Source: Enterobacter ludwigii (lineage in GTDB: Bacteria; Pseudomonadota; Gammaproteobacteria; Enterobacterales; Enterobacteriaceae). From it: a DNA stretch of 64,000 nucleotides. This document shows, one piece after another, positions 26,051 to 37,100 of the stretch. Both the position numbers and the translations under genes were made by a program. The DNA lies in assembly GCF_001750725.1 (NCBI RefSeq), contig NZ_CP017279.1, positions 1,860,001 through 1,924,000 of the forward strand, written 5' to 3'. How positions within the stretch are numbered: position 1 is the stretch's first letter; each line of letters opens with the position of its first letter. The notes under the pieces were generated by a model. It worked only from the letters and a program-made list of their open reading frames with translations. It did no database searches and was not told where the DNA came from.

Positions 26051-27448
26051 TTACTTATTTTTTTTGGTATTACGGCCATATACCAGCCACGTAATCACTA
26101 CGCAGGCGATATAGAAAACGAGGAAGACTTTCATTGCTCCTGCCGGAGAGCCGGTCAGGTCCAGAGAGATACCGAACGCTTTCGGAATAAAGAAACCGCC
26201 AATTGCGCCGATGGCAGAGATAAAGCCCAGTGCAGCAGCCGTATCCGTCGCGGCTTCACGCATGGCCTGCTCTTCGCTTCCGCCCTGCGCTTTAACGCGA
26301 TCCATCGTCAGTTTACGGAAGATAACGGAAATCATCTGGAAGGTCGATGCGCTACCCAGACCGGCCGTCAGGAACAGCACCATAAACACGCCGAAGAAGG
26401 CGGTAAAGTTGCCACCCTGGCCATTGGCGGGCAGCGTCAGGAACAGCAGCGCACAGAAAACAGCCATGATCACAAAGTTCACCAGCGTCACGCGTGTTCC
26501 GCCCAGACGGTCAGACACCATCCCGCCCAGTGAACGCGCCAGGGCACCGATGAACGGACCAAAGAAGGCAAACTGCAGGATCTGCACTTCCGGGAACTGT
26601 GTTTTGGACAGCATGGCAAAGCCTGCGGAGAAACCGATAAACGACCCGAAGGTTGCCAGATAAAGCAGCGCCATGACCCACAGGTGCCCGCGTTTCAGCA
26701 CCGGCAACTGCTCGCTCAGCGAAGCCTTAGATGCCGACAGATCGTTCATAAAGAACCATGCCGCCAGGGTGAAGACCACCAGGAACGGAACCCAAATCCA
26801 CGCCGCATTCTGCAGGTACAGGGAAGAACCATCCGCCTGCTCGACGCCACCGCCACCAAAGGCTGCAAAAATGGAGACAGAGATTGCCAGCGGTGCAATT
26901 AACTGCATCACGCTTACGCCCATGTTTCCCAGACCGCCGTTAATACCCAGCGCACCGCCCTGCTTCGCTTTCGGGAAGAAGAAGCTGATGTTCGCCATAC
27001 TGGAGGCGAAGTTAGCGCCAGCAAAACCGCACAGCAGGGAGATAATCACGAACACGCTGAAAGGCGTGGAGGTATCCTGCACCGCAAAACCCAGCCACAC
27101 GCAAGGTACGATCATGATGCCCGTACTGAACGCCGTCCAGCGACGACCACCAAACACCGGCACCATAAACGCGTAAGGGACGCGCAGCAGCGCACCGGAC
27201 AGCGACGGCAACGCGGTCAGCATAAACAGCTGATCGGTCGTAAAGGTAAAACCCACTTTTGGCAGATTGACTGCCACTGCACTAAACAACATCCATACGC
27301 AAAACGCTAACAGCAAACACGGAACGGAAATCCACAGATTCCGGCTCGCTATACGATGGCCGCGCTGTTGCCAGAACGCCGGATCCTCTGGACGCCATTC
27401 AGTAATAACGGCACCATTTTCCCTTTCGGGAGCGGATGAGTGACTCAT
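26051..27448 (-). CDS. narK: Nitrate/nitrite antiporter NarK
   Basis: Major-facilitator nitrate/nitrite exchanger with 12 membrane segments; imports nitrate and removes nitrite during nitrate respiration. 465 aa from the ATG at 27448 (begins MSHSSAPERENG) with AGAGGTG upstream; an in-frame GTG two codons earlier is not preferred. The nitrate-signature glycine-rich stretches GFAGANFASSMANISFFFP and GLGSASTFQMISVIF are intact. Single-gene unit with its own FNR box and terminator, divergent from narXL. Confidence 0.97.
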   Translation of the reverse strand: MSHSSAPERENGAVITEWRPEDPAFWQQRGHRIASRNLWISVPCLLLAFCVWMLFSAVAVNLPKVGFTFTTDQLFMLTALPSLSGALLRVPYAFMVPVFGGRRWTAFSTGIMIVPCVWLGFAVQDTSTPFSVFVIISLLCGFAGANFASSMANISFFFPKAKQGGALGINGGLGNMGVSVMQLIAPLAISVSIFAAFGGGGVEQADGSSLYLQNAAWIWVPFLVVFTLAAWFFMNDLSASKASLSEQLPVLKRGHLWVMALLYLATFGSFIGFSAGFAMLSKTQFPEVQILQFAFFGPFIGALARSLGGMVSDRLGGTRVTLVNFVIMAVFCALLFLTLPANGQGGNFTAFFGVFMVLFLTAGLGSASTFQMISVIFRKLTMDRVKAQGGSEEQAMREAATDTAAALGFISAIGAIGGFFIPKAFGISLDLTGSPAGAMKVFLVFYIACVVITWLVYGRNTKKNK

Positions 27449-27506
27449 AGACACCTCTGATTCTCGAATGATGCTGCAAACATTAGGGTTTTAGGGCGGC
27501 GGTAAG

Positions 27507-27520
27507 TTGATATAAATCAA
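27507..27520 (-). promoter_or_regulatory. FNR box of narK promoter
   Basis: Perfect TTGATATAAATCAA, 59 bp upstream of the narK ATG, consistent with a class II FNR site driving anaerobic narK expression. Confidence 0.88.
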
Positions 27521-27662
27521 AGGAAAAGTGGGAGGTTTTACAGCGCGAAAAAAGCCCTTATCCTTAGTGAGTAGGCTATTTCAGTAAAAAAGACGTGGTT
27601 TTTCACGGCACTGAAGCGTCCCTGATACCGCCTCCTCCTGCCGCTTACTCCGTTGGCAATTT

Positions 27663-27696
27663 AGGGGTAATCCTTTATTGGTATGGGTATACTCCT
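27663..27696. promoter_or_regulatory. Cluster of NarL/NarP heptamers before narX
   Basis: Three TACYYMT matches: TACCCCT on the minus strand (27669-27663), TACCCAT on the minus strand (27689-27683) and TACTCCT on the plus strand (27690-27696); the last two abut as an inverted pair. They lie 60-95 bp upstream of narX and about 215-250 bp upstream of narK, where NarL acts on narK in E. coli. Confidence 0.65.
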
Positions 27697-27757
27697 GGGT
27701 ATGCACCAGAATAGCGCCATTCCTGCAAGCAGGCCACGTCAGGAGCCCGGCAACTCT

Positions 27758-29554
27758 ATGTTAAAAAGATGTTTATCTCCGCTAACACTGGTTAACCAGT
27801 TGGCACTGATCGTTATGCTGTCCACCGCCCTCGGTGTGACCGGTATGGCGATTTCTGGCTGGCTGGTACAGGGCGTACAGGGTAATGCGCATGCCATCAA
27901 CGAGGCAGGCTCTCTGCGCATGCAGAGTTACCGCCTGCTGGCGTCGGTACCGCTGACGGAAGACGATCAGCCTCTGATCGACGAAATGGAGCGTACCGCG
28001 TTCAGCCCGGAGCTGGAACGTGCCGCCATCCGTGACGGGCAGGAATCACAGCTTAAATCCCTGCAAAACTACTGGCACACCCAGCTTCAGCCTGGTCTGA
28101 AACAGGCGCGCAATACTGAGACCGTAGCACGGGACGTCGCGGGCTTTGTGTCGCGTATTGACGCGCTGGTCTCCTCTTTCGATCAGACCACCGAATTGCG
28201 TATCGACCGGGTGCTGATGGTTCACCGTGCCATGGCGTTGTTTATGGGGCTGCTGCTGATTTTCACCATCCTCTGGCTGCGCGCCCGGCTGTTGAACCCC
28301 TGGAAACAGTTGCTGGCGATGGCCCGCGCGGTGACCGCACGTGATTTTACTCAGCGCACGCATATCAGCGGGCGTAATGAAATGGCGATGCTGGGCCAGG
28401 CGCTCAATACCATGTCGGAAGAACTCTCCGAAAGCTACGCCGTGCTGGAAAAACGCGTGCAGGAGAAAACGGCAGGGCTGGAGCAGAAAAACGAAATCCT
28501 CTCCTTCCTGTGGCAGGCCAACCGTCGTCTGCATATGCAGGTGCCGTTATGTGAACGCCTCTCGCCGGTGCTGAATGGCCTGCAAAATCTGACCTTGCTG
28601 CATGACCTGGAGCTGCGGGTCTACGATGTTGAAGATGAAGATAATCATCAGGAATTTACCTGTCAGTCCGACATGTCCTGCGATGACAAAGGCTGTCATC
28701 TTTGCCCGCGAGGCTTGCCGCCCCTGACCTCCGGCGGTACGACGCTGAAGTGGCGACTGACGGACAGCCATACCCAGTACGGTATCCTGCTGGCCACGCT
28801 GCCCGCCGGGCGGCATCTGAGCCACGATCAGCAGCAGCTGGTCGATACGCTGGTCGAGCAGCTGACCGCTACGCTGGCGCTCGACCGCCATCAGGAAAAG
28901 CAACAGCAGCTGATCGTCATGGAAGAGCGTGCGACTATCGCGCGCGAATTGCATGACTCCATCGCCCAGTCGCTCTCCTGTATGAAAATGCAGGTCAGCT
29001 GTCTGCAGATGCAGGATGCGGAGATGCCGGAAAGCAACAAACAGCTGCTGAGCCAGATCCGCAACGAACTCAATACCTCATGGATTCAGCTTCGCGAGCT
29101 ATTAACCACCTTCCGCCTGCAGCTGACCGAGCCTGGCCTGCGCCCCGCGCTGGAGTCCAGTTGCCATGAATTTAGCGCCCGACTGGGGTTCCCGGTGAAG
29201 CTTGATTATCAGCTGCCGCCGCGGTTTGTCCCCTCCCATCAGGCGATTCATCTACTGCAGATCGCCCGTGAAGCCCTGAGCAACGTGCTCAAACACGCTG
29301 ACGCGACGGCGGTCACCGTTACCGTCAGCCAGCACGATAATCAGGTCAGGCTCACGGTTCATGACAACGGCTGCGGCGTGCCGGAAAATGCCGAAAGAAC
29401 TAACCATTATGGTTTAATTATCATGCGAGACCGCGCCCAAAGCCTGCGCGGTGATTGCCAGGTTCGCCGGCGAGAGACAGGTGGCACGGAAGTCGTGGTC
29501 ACCTTTATTCCCGACAAACCGCTCACAACTGCTCAAGGAGAAACCCATGACTAA
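27758..29554 (+). CDS. narX: Nitrate/nitrite sensor histidine kinase NarX
   Basis: Senses periplasmic nitrate and phosphorylates NarL/NarP. 598 aa, same length as E. coli, from the ATG at 27758 with AGGAG upstream. TM1 (about 15-37), periplasmic domain with the P-box [13 protein letters not shown] (48-60), TM2 (about 150-175), HAMP, a Cys-containing central module ([12 protein letters not shown]), and a HisKA_3 domain with the phosphorylated His in [10 protein letters not shown], then the HATPase domain with DNGCGVP. Overlaps narL by 8 bp. Confidence 0.97.
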   Translation: MLKRCLSPLTLVNQLALIVMLSTALGVTGMAISGWLVQGVQGNAHAINEAGSLRMQSYRLLASVPLTEDDQPLIDEMERTAFSPELERAAIRDGQESQLKSLQNYWHTQLQPGLKQARNTETVARDVAGFVSRIDALVSSFDQTTELRIDRVLMVHRAMALFMGLLLIFTILWLRARLLNPWKQLLAMARAVTARDFTQRTHISGRNEMAMLGQALNTMSEELSESYAVLEKRVQEKTAGLEQKNEILSFLWQANRRLHMQVPLCERLSPVLNGLQNLTLLHDLELRVYDVEDEDNHQEFTCQSDMSCDDKGCHLCPRGLPPLTSGGTTLKWRLTDSHTQYGILLATLPAGRHLSHDQQQLVDTLVEQLTATLALDRHQEKQQQLIVMEERATIARELHDSIAQSLSCMKMQVSCLQMQDAEMPESNKQLLSQIRNELNTSWIQLRELLTTFRLQLTEPGLRPALESSCHEFSARLGFPVKLDYQLPPRFVPSHQAIHLLQIAREALSNVLKHADATAVTVTVSQHDNQVRLTVHDNGCGVPENAERTNHYGLIIMRDRAQSLRGDCQVRRRETGGTEVVVTFIPDKPLTTAQGETHD

Positions 29555-30197
29555 TCAGGAACCGGCATCCATCCTGTTGATCGACGACCATCCGATGCTG
29601 CGTACTGGCGTTAAACAGCTGGTCAGCATGGCACCCGATATCACCGTCGTTGGCGAAGCCAGCAATGGCGAACAGGGCATTGAGCTTGCCGAATCGCTTG
29701 ATCCCGATCTGATCCTGCTCGATCTCAACATGCCGGGCATGAACGGTCTGGAAACGCTCGACAAGCTGCGGGAAAAATCGCTCTCCGGACGCGTAGTGGT
29801 CTTTAGCGTCTCGAACCATGAAGAGGATGTTGTGACGGCGCTCAAGCGTGGCGCGGACGGCTACCTGCTGAAAGATATGGAGCCGGAAGACCTGCTTAAG
29901 GCCCTGCAACAGGCCGCCGCGGGTGAGATGGTACTGAGCGAAGCCTTAACCCCGGTGCTGGCCGCCAGCCTGCGGGCAAACCGCGCCACCTCGGATCGCG
30001 ATGTCAGTCAGTTGACGCCGCGTGAGCGCGATATTCTGAAGCTGATTGCCCAGGGCCTGCCGAATAAAATGATTGCGCGTCGCCTGGATATCACCGAAAG
30101 CACGGTCAAAGTGCATGTGAAACATATGCTGAAGAAAATGAAGTTAAAATCGCGGGTTGAAGCCGCGGTATGGGTACACCAGGAACGTATTTTTTAA
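29547..30197 (+). CDS. narL: Nitrate/nitrite response regulator NarL
   Basis: FixJ/NarL-type regulator that activates narGHJI and narK and represses alternative anaerobic pathways. 216 aa. The receiver domain has LIDDHP and the phosphoacceptor D59 in LLDLNMPG; the C-terminal LuxR-type helix-turn-helix runs over about 150-215 ([15 protein letters not shown], then [17 protein letters not shown]). The ATG at 29547 follows CAAGGAGAAACC. The stop is 3 bp from the convergent ychO stop. Confidence 0.98.
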   Translation: MTNQEPASILLIDDHPMLRTGVKQLVSMAPDITVVGEASNGEQGIELAESLDPDLILLDLNMPGMNGLETLDKLREKSLSGRVVVFSVSNHEEDVVTALKRGADGYLLKDMEPEDLLKALQQAAAGEMVLSEALTPVLAASLRANRATSDRDVSQLTPRERDILKLIAQGLPNKMIARRLDITESTVKVHVKHMLKKMKLKSRVEAAVWVHQERIF

Positions 30198-30200
30198 GCA

Positions 30201-31646
30201 TTACTCATCCGGCAGCAGCTTCCAGCGCGGATCGTCGGTGGGTAATGCCACAAGCGGTTGCGCCACAGCCAGCGTGATCTCATTGGACGAGACGCGCTTG
30301 CCATCATTATCTTCGACCACCACCGAAAGCCGCCAGCGGTTGCTCGCGCCCTCACTATCATCCCAGGCAGGCATAATCACGCTCCAGCCGTCTTCGCTGG
30401 TATTGTTGGCCGGCGATGTCAGACTCAGCGCCTGCGTATCTCCCTGCCAGTGAAGCTGGCGAATCCCGTGCTTACTGCGGATCTGCAGCTTAAGCATCAC
30501 GGTTTCGCCCCCTTTAAGATCCCACGGCGGTGTCGCCAGGTAGACGGACAACGTTTTGCTCTGGCGGAACTCCATCACCGGCAGGTTATCCCGCTCTGGC
30601 GAATCATAGCGACTGCCGCGCAGAGAACGGGTGGCGGCGACTTCACTGGCAGAAAGTTGCTTCACCAGCGGCACGCCAAAGCGGTAGTTGAGCTTGAGGC
30701 CAAGATTATTCTGGCTCACCCCACTCTCCCCTTGCTTATGCCCGGCGGTGAGGGTTACCAGCGGAACGGGGGTATAATTCAGCCCCAGATTGACCGCCAC
30801 CGGGTTGTGATAACCGGTACCGCTGTTGAACAGGTCAACGTTATCACCAAAATATTGCTCAAAGCTGACGCTGGTATTCAGGTGATGGAACCACGGCAGC
30901 CACGCTTTAGCGGTCACGTCGTACCCCCGGGCCATGCGCTGCTCCTGAATGTCAGAGCGATCGCGCCAGCCGGCAAAGGGCTGATAATAGTTCGCAGACA
31001 GACGCAGGTTCTCGCCCCATACTTCCGCACCTAACCCGGCACGCTGCAGGTTTTCATCCAGCAGGTTGTCGTAAAAGGTGTTGTAGCCGAGCAACCATTT
31101 TCCGGCAACCCAGCGCTGCCCAATGCCGGCATTGCTCACCAGACCGTCAGTCTGCTGCGTCAGGCCAAGCTGGCTCCAGCTCAGATAATGGTTGTTATCG
31201 TTCCACGGAATAAACCAGCTGCCGCTGCTGCCGTTAAATTTGCCGTCGTCATCCACCAGCAAGTTCACGCTGGCATTCCCCCACGGCGAAAGCCAGGATT
31301 CAATATGCTGGTTCACTTCGCCGCTCACCGCGTCACGCACCTTGCCAAAGGCAAACTGACGCGCCTGCTCGCCTGTCGTCAGGCCGTTATCGGTCATACT
31401 GGCTTCGCCAAACGCTTTCGCCATTTCTGCCAGATGTTTTTCGCCCTCGGTCGTGGGCGCCGCCATGCCGAGATCGGGCAGATTATCCCCGTTGTTATCA
31501 AAGGGGTTCTGTGCCTGCTGCACAAAGGAATTCGGCGCACCGTGAACGGCTCCGACCGGAATGAGGGGGAGTAAAGCAAGCAAACGAAGATGAGATGAAA
31601 CAGCCATTAACGTCGTAAGAAATACCCGATGCTTACGTGAGAACAC
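30201..31646 (-). CDS. ychO: Invasin/intimin-like outer-membrane protein YchO
   Basis: 481 aa (E. coli 464). A hydrophobic N-terminal segment ending near AVHGA (about 37) is a likely signal peptide. Residues about 60-340 are the intimin/invasin-type beta-barrel (inverse autotransporter) with WLSPWGNASV, LSWSQLGLT and the RFGVPL end-strand, followed by one Ig-like C-terminal module. It lacks the long extracellular repeats of true intimins, so adhesion is not implied. The start is a GTG in CCGGTGTTC. Convergent with narL. Confidence 0.88.
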   Translation of the reverse strand: MFSRKHRVFLTTLMAVSSHLRLLALLPLIPVGAVHGAPNSFVQQAQNPFDNNGDNLPDLGMAAPTTEGEKHLAEMAKAFGEASMTDNGLTTGEQARQFAFGKVRDAVSGEVNQHIESWLSPWGNASVNLLVDDDGKFNGSSGSWFIPWNDNNHYLSWSQLGLTQQTDGLVSNAGIGQRWVAGKWLLGYNTFYDNLLDENLQRAGLGAEVWGENLRLSANYYQPFAGWRDRSDIQEQRMARGYDVTAKAWLPWFHHLNTSVSFEQYFGDNVDLFNSGTGYHNPVAVNLGLNYTPVPLVTLTAGHKQGESGVSQNNLGLKLNYRFGVPLVKQLSASEVAATRSLRGSRYDSPERDNLPVMEFRQSKTLSVYLATPPWDLKGGETVMLKLQIRSKHGIRQLHWQGDTQALSLTSPANNTSEDGWSVIMPAWDDSEGASNRWRLSVVVEDNDGKRVSSNEITLAVAQPLVALPTDDPRWKLLPDE

Positions 31647-31682
31647 CGGGTACCTTACCGTTATTCCTCACGTTTTGCAGCC

Positions 31683-34181
31683 TTAAGAGGAATTTTCCGG
31701 AATATCCTGAAACATTGTTTTTAGTTCAGGCACACAGGAGCCGCAGTTCGTTCCGCAGCGCAGCCTGGCACCCAGCGCCGCGACGGAATTACACCCTCCC
31801 CCAATCGCCTCGCGTATGACGGTTTCCCCCACGCTGAAACAGCTGCAGATGATCCGACCCGGATCGACACTGTCCCCGGTTCCCTGTCCATTCAACAACG
31901 CGTGGCGCTCAGCAAGCGTCACGGGAGATGAACGAAACGCGGCTTCAATTACCGCGTGCGCCAGTGTCGGTAACGCAGTGCCTTCCCAGAACCCGAGCAT
32001 CAGTTGTCCGTCATGCCAGGCCAGCACGCTGCTGCGCTCGCTGGTCTGCGCGACCTGCAGCTGCCAGCCCCGTTCACTGGCGTACTGCATAACCCACGCC
32101 AGCAACGGCTTATCCCCCGCCACCGTCAGACGTGAGACTTTACGCCACCAGCAGACAGAGGGGGGAAGCTCCGGCAGTTCACGGGCATAAAGCTCACCCT
32201 GCCAGCCCGGCTGCCAGGGCATAATCCTGACGGCCGTCTGTTTACTCTCGGGCTGACCGGACAGCGGGTCACAGCGCCCCTCCACCAGCGCATTCACCTT
32301 CCCCTGGCGGGCAAACTGGGCATTCCAGTGCATTGGCACAAACAGCTCACCTTCTCGCTGCCCGTCAGTGATGCGCACTCTTGCCAGCATCACTCCACGC
32401 GGAGAGCTGATGCGCGCCAGCTGTCCGTCGTACAGTGAGAAGCGCATGGCATCGGCGGCGCCGATCTCAACACACGGCTCAGCACTATGCTGCATCAGTT
32501 TCGGGACGTACCCCGTCCGGGTCATGGTGTGCCACTGATCGCGGATACGCCCGGTATTGAGAATCAGCGGGTATAGCGCGTTTATTGCCGCACCGTGTGG
32601 CTGAGGCTCTACCGGCACAATTTCCCGGCGCGCAAAGGCCCCCGCTGGCCACTGATAAGGCTCAAGCCGGTCCCATTCCTCACGGGTAAGTGACGCCAGT
32701 TCATGGAGGTTAAACGCCCGCGCGCCGTCATTTTCAAAGGCCGAGAGCGCTGCATGCTCACAAAAAATTTGCTGCGGATGTTCCCAGGCGAAGGCTTCAC
32801 CATAGCCCAGCGCCTGTGCCACCCGGGCGATGACCCACCAGTCCGGTTTGGTCTCGCCTGGCGCCGGCAGAAAGGCGCGCTGGCGCGAAATACGCCGCTC
32901 GGAATTGGTTACCGTACCGTCTTTTTCCCCCCACGCCTGTACCGGGAAGCGGATATGGGCATAGCGGCTGGTGTCGGTCTCCTGCATCACCTCGGAGACA
33001 ATCACCAGCGGGCAATGTTCCAGCGCCTGACACACCGCGTGGCTGTCCGGCAGCGAGACGGCAGGATTGGTGCCCATGATCCACACCGCTTTCACTTCGC
33101 CGCGGGCGATCGCATCAAACAACTCCACCGCCATCAGGCCCGGCGTCTGGGCCAGTCTTTCCGTACCCCAAAAACGCGCCACCCGCGAAAGAGACTCCGG
33201 CTCGAAATTCATGTGAGCGGCAAGCTGGTTCGCCAGCCCACCCACCTCCCGCCCCCCCATCGCGTTAGGCTGTCCGGTCAGCGAAAACGGTCCGCAGCCC
33301 TGACGGGCGAATTTTCCGCTGGCCAGATGAACGTTGATGATGGCATTACACTTGTCGCTGCCGCTTGAGGACTGATTAATGCCCATGGTGTAGAGCGTGA
33401 TGGCCCGCGGCGCAGTCACAAACCAGTCGTAGAAGGTCCCCACGTCCTCGGTTGAGAGGCCACAAAACTCAGCCACCCGGGCGATGGGCCACGCGTCGGT
33501 TCCCTGAATCAGATTGAGTAAACCGACAAACAGCCCGGCGTCACTGCCGGGCGTAAGCGCCAGATGCAGGTCAGCAATATCGCAGGTGGCCGTTTTGCGC
33601 GGATCGATAACCACAACTTTCATCGCAGGGTTGTTCTGGCGCGCCTGTACCAGCCGCTGATACAGCACCGGATGGGTCCATGCCGCATTCGACCCGACCA
33701 GCACCACCACATCGCTGTTTTCCACATCCTCATAGCTACACGGCACCACATCTTCACCAAACGCGCGCTTGTAGCCCGTCACCGCGGACGACATACAGAG
33801 CCGCGAGTTGGTATCAATGTTTGCCGCACCAATAAACCCTTTCATCAGCTTATTGGCGGCGTAATAGTCCTCGGTCAGCAGCTGGCCGGAGGCGTAAAAC
33901 GCCACCGCCTGTGGTCCCCAGGTGTCGATGATGGTCTGCAGCCGTTCACCAGCCGCCGCCAGCGCCCGGGACCATTCCACCTCCTGCCCGTCGACCACCG
34001 GGTGCAGCAATCGCTCCTGCAGACCGGTCGTTTCGCCTAATGCCGAGCCTTTAACGCACAGGCGTCCAAAACTGGCGGGATGTCGTTCATCTCCGCGCAC
34101 GGTAACCTTCTCACCCTCTACCGTTGCGATCACGCCGCAACCCACCCCGCAGTAAGGGCACGTCGTTCGGGTTTCATTCAT
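31683..34181 (-). CDS. nasA: Assimilatory nitrate reductase catalytic subunit
   Basis: Cytosolic molybdoenzyme reducing nitrate to nitrite for nitrogen assimilation. 832 aa from the ATG at 34181, which overlaps the upstream stop (ATGA) and has GGAGGCG before it; a frame extension to 34223 is rejected. N-terminal 4Fe-4S cysteines C8, C11, C15 and C42; Mo-ligand Cys in NSRLCMSSAV; C-terminal BFD-type 2Fe-2S domain (CSCFSVG ... CGTNCGSC). This two-cluster layout matches Klebsiella NasA. Last gene of nasFED-BC-A. Confidence 0.95.
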   Translation of the reverse strand: MNETRTTCPYCGVGCGVIATVEGEKVTVRGDERHPASFGRLCVKGSALGETTGLQERLLHPVVDGQEVEWSRALAAAGERLQTIIDTWGPQAVAFYASGQLLTEDYYAANKLMKGFIGAANIDTNSRLCMSSAVTGYKRAFGEDVVPCSYEDVENSDVVVLVGSNAAWTHPVLYQRLVQARQNNPAMKVVVIDPRKTATCDIADLHLALTPGSDAGLFVGLLNLIQGTDAWPIARVAEFCGLSTEDVGTFYDWFVTAPRAITLYTMGINQSSSGSDKCNAIINVHLASGKFARQGCGPFSLTGQPNAMGGREVGGLANQLAAHMNFEPESLSRVARFWGTERLAQTPGLMAVELFDAIARGEVKAVWIMGTNPAVSLPDSHAVCQALEHCPLVIVSEVMQETDTSRYAHIRFPVQAWGEKDGTVTNSERRISRQRAFLPAPGETKPDWWVIARVAQALGYGEAFAWEHPQQIFCEHAALSAFENDGARAFNLHELASLTREEWDRLEPYQWPAGAFARREIVPVEPQPHGAAINALYPLILNTGRIRDQWHTMTRTGYVPKLMQHSAEPCVEIGAADAMRFSLYDGQLARISSPRGVMLARVRITDGQREGELFVPMHWNAQFARQGKVNALVEGRCDPLSGQPESKQTAVRIMPWQPGWQGELYARELPELPPSVCWWRKVSRLTVAGDKPLLAWVMQYASERGWQLQVAQTSERSSVLAWHDGQLMLGFWEGTALPTLAHAVIEAAFRSSPVTLAERHALLNGQGTGDSVDPGRIICSCFSVGETVIREAIGGGCNSVAALGARLRCGTNCGSCVPELKTMFQDIPENSS

Positions 34182-37100
34182 GACGCCTCCGCACGCAAGA
34201 TCTGCGCGTCGTTCCCGACCCACACCTGACCGTTTTCTATTTTCACCGGCCAGGCGCGCACCGCAGGTTCCCCGTTATCGGCCTGACAGCCGTCGCGCAG
34301 ACGGATACGCTGCTTATAGAGCGGAGAGATGACCACCGGCTCGCCGGCAGCATCGCCGAGAATGCCGCGTGAAAGCACGTTTGCTGTGCTGCCCGGCTCG
34401 AGGTCGTCGAGGGCATAGACAGATTGACCAAAGCGGAAAAGCGCAATCGGTTTTCGCCCCAGCCGGGCGCCGATCCCCGCCTGCTCAGGGATCTCATCGA
34501 TAGCGCAGACCGCTTGCCAGCGTTTATTCTCCTCCACCGGCTGACGGTTCACTTCGGTACGGAACAACGCCAGACGGCTCGGATCGTTAAGCGTGGTCTG
34601 CCATTCACACTGGTAGGTTTCCACCACGCGGGCCATCTCCTGTTCCAGCTCGTGCGCAATGCCCAGGCTGTCGTTAAGAATCACCTCGCGCAGGTAGTCG
34701 ATCCCCCCTTCCAGATTGTCCATCCACGTACTGGTACGCTGCAGGCGATCCGCCGTGCGGATGTAGAACATCAGGAAGCGGTCGACGGTACGGATCAGCG
34801 TCTCGTCATCCAGATCGCTGGCAAAGAGATCCGCATGGCGCGGTTTCATGCCGCCGTTACCGCAGAGATAAAGGTTCCAGCCTTTGTCGGTCGCAATGAC
34901 GCCCACGTCCTTGCTCTGAGCCTCCGCACATTCACGGGTACAACCGGACACGGCCATTTTAATTTTGTGCGGCGCGCGTAAGCCTTTATAGCGGTGCTCA
35001 AGCGTGACCGCGAGACGCGTGGAATCTTGCACGCCATAGCGGCACCAGGTCGACCCGACGCAGGATTTCACCGTGCGCAGGGATTTACCGTACGCGTGAC
35101 CGGTCTCAAATCCGGCCTCCACCAGCGCCTGCCAGATCGCCGGCAGCTGGTCGAGCGTGGCGCCAAAGAGGTCGATACGCTGTCCGCCCGTGATTTTGCT
35201 GTACAGCTGGTAGCGTTTGGCAATCTGGCCGATAGCTATCAAGCCGTCGGCCGACACTTCCCCTGCAGGCATCCGGGGCACGATGGAGTACGTCCCGTCT
35301 TTCTGAATATTGGCAAAATAACGGTCGTTGGTGTCCTGCAGCGGCAGATGTGCCGGTTTCAGCAGGTACTCATTCCAGCAGGAGGCGAGCACTGATCCCA
35401 CCAGCGGTTTACAGATTTCGCAACCGTGCCCCTGCCCGTAACGGCTGATAAGCTGGTCGAAGGTACGAATATGATTGACGCGCACCAGGTGATAGATTTC
35501 CTGACGCGACCACGGGAAGTGTTCGCAGATGTCCTTTTTCACCTCCACGCCCTGCTCTGCAAGCTGGTACTCCATCACCTGTTTCACCAGCGCGCTGCAT
35601 CCTCCGCAACCGGTCGCGGCTTTGGTGCACTGTTTTATGGCTCCAATATCCGCGGCACCGGCACTTACCGCCTGACAGATATCACCTTTGCTGACGTTAT
35701 GGCAGGAGCAGATCTGCGCACTGTCAGGCAGTGCCGCCACGCCGAGGGCTTTTGGCGCGCTCCCGGCGAAGGAAGGTAAAATCAGCGTTTCAGGCTCTTT
35801 GGGCAACGCTATGCCGTTGAGCATCATCTGCACCAGGGTCGCATATTCGCTGGCATCCCCCACCAGTACGCCGCCCAACAGGGTTTTATTGTCCTCACTG
35901 ACCACGATCTTTTTATAGATTTGCTGCGGACCATGCGTCCATTGATAGCTTAGCGCGCCGGGTGTTCTTCCATGGGCATCACCAAACGAGGCCACATCTA
36001 CCCCCAGCAGCTTCAGTTTGGTGCTCATGTCAGCCCCGGTAAAGGCGCTCGCCTCTCCCGCCAGCGTGGCCGATGCCACCCGCGCCATCTGATAACCCGG
36101 GGCGACCAGGCCAAAAATTTTACCCTCCCACAGTGCACATTCGCCGATAGCGAACACGTCTTTATCGGAAGTCTGGCACTGGTTATCAATGCAAATCCCG
36201 CCGCGCTCTCCGGTCACCAGGCCACTGCTGCGCCCCAGTGCATCCTGCGGGCGAATACCTGCAGAGAAGACCACGATGTCAGTTTCCAGCTGTTCGCCGT
36301 CCGCAAAGCGCATCACCAGCCCGCCGTTCGCAGAGACGATGTCGGTGGTGGCTTTGCTGGTGTGAACGCCCACGCCAAGCGCTTCGATCTTTTTGCGCAG
36401 CATGGCCGCGCCGTCGTTGTCGAGTTGTACCGCCATCAGGTGTGGCGCAAACTCCACGACGTGCGTTTCCAGGCCCAGCTGTTTCAGGGCATTCGCGGCT
36501 TCCAGTCCCAGCAGGCCACCGCCAATGACCACCCCGCGACGGGATTGCTTTGCCTGCGCGGCGATGTTATCCAGGTCGTCCAGCGTACGGTAAACAAAGC
36601 AGCCCGGCAGCGTGCTGCCCGGTACCGGAGGCACAAACGGGTACGAGCCGGTCGCCAGCACCAGTTTGTCCCAGTGGGTTTCATGCCCACTGGCGGTACG
36701 CACGACGTGTGCGTCGCGATCGATACTCACAATTTGCTGCGAGAGGCGAAGCTCAATGCCGTGTTCAGCAAAGAAATCACCGTCCACCAGCGAGAGCGAT
36801 TCTGCGCTTCGTCCGCCAAAATACTCTGACAAATGCACACGATCGTAGGCGGCATAGCGCTCTTCGCCAAAAACGATAATCTGGTACTGCCGGTGCAAAT
36901 TGCGCTTCACACAGTCTTCGAGAAAATGATGGCCGACCATACCGTGTCCAACCACCACCAGCGTAGGTTTTGTCATAGCGTTTTGTCCTGCAACCTGCGG
37001 TTGCGTAGTGAATCGATTGAACAGCCAGTCCGCGTGGGCGGGCGCAGCCGTTGCCAGTAAATCGGTGAATGTTGCCGCGTTGCGGCAATCCCCCATCAGC

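Larger units (their letters stand above)
27449..27757. promoter_or_regulatory. narK-narX divergent regulatory region, 309 bp
   Basis: Shared control region of narK (minus) and narXL (plus). It holds a perfect FNR box near narK and several NarL heptamers near narX (listed separately). No credible ORF. Confidence 0.75.
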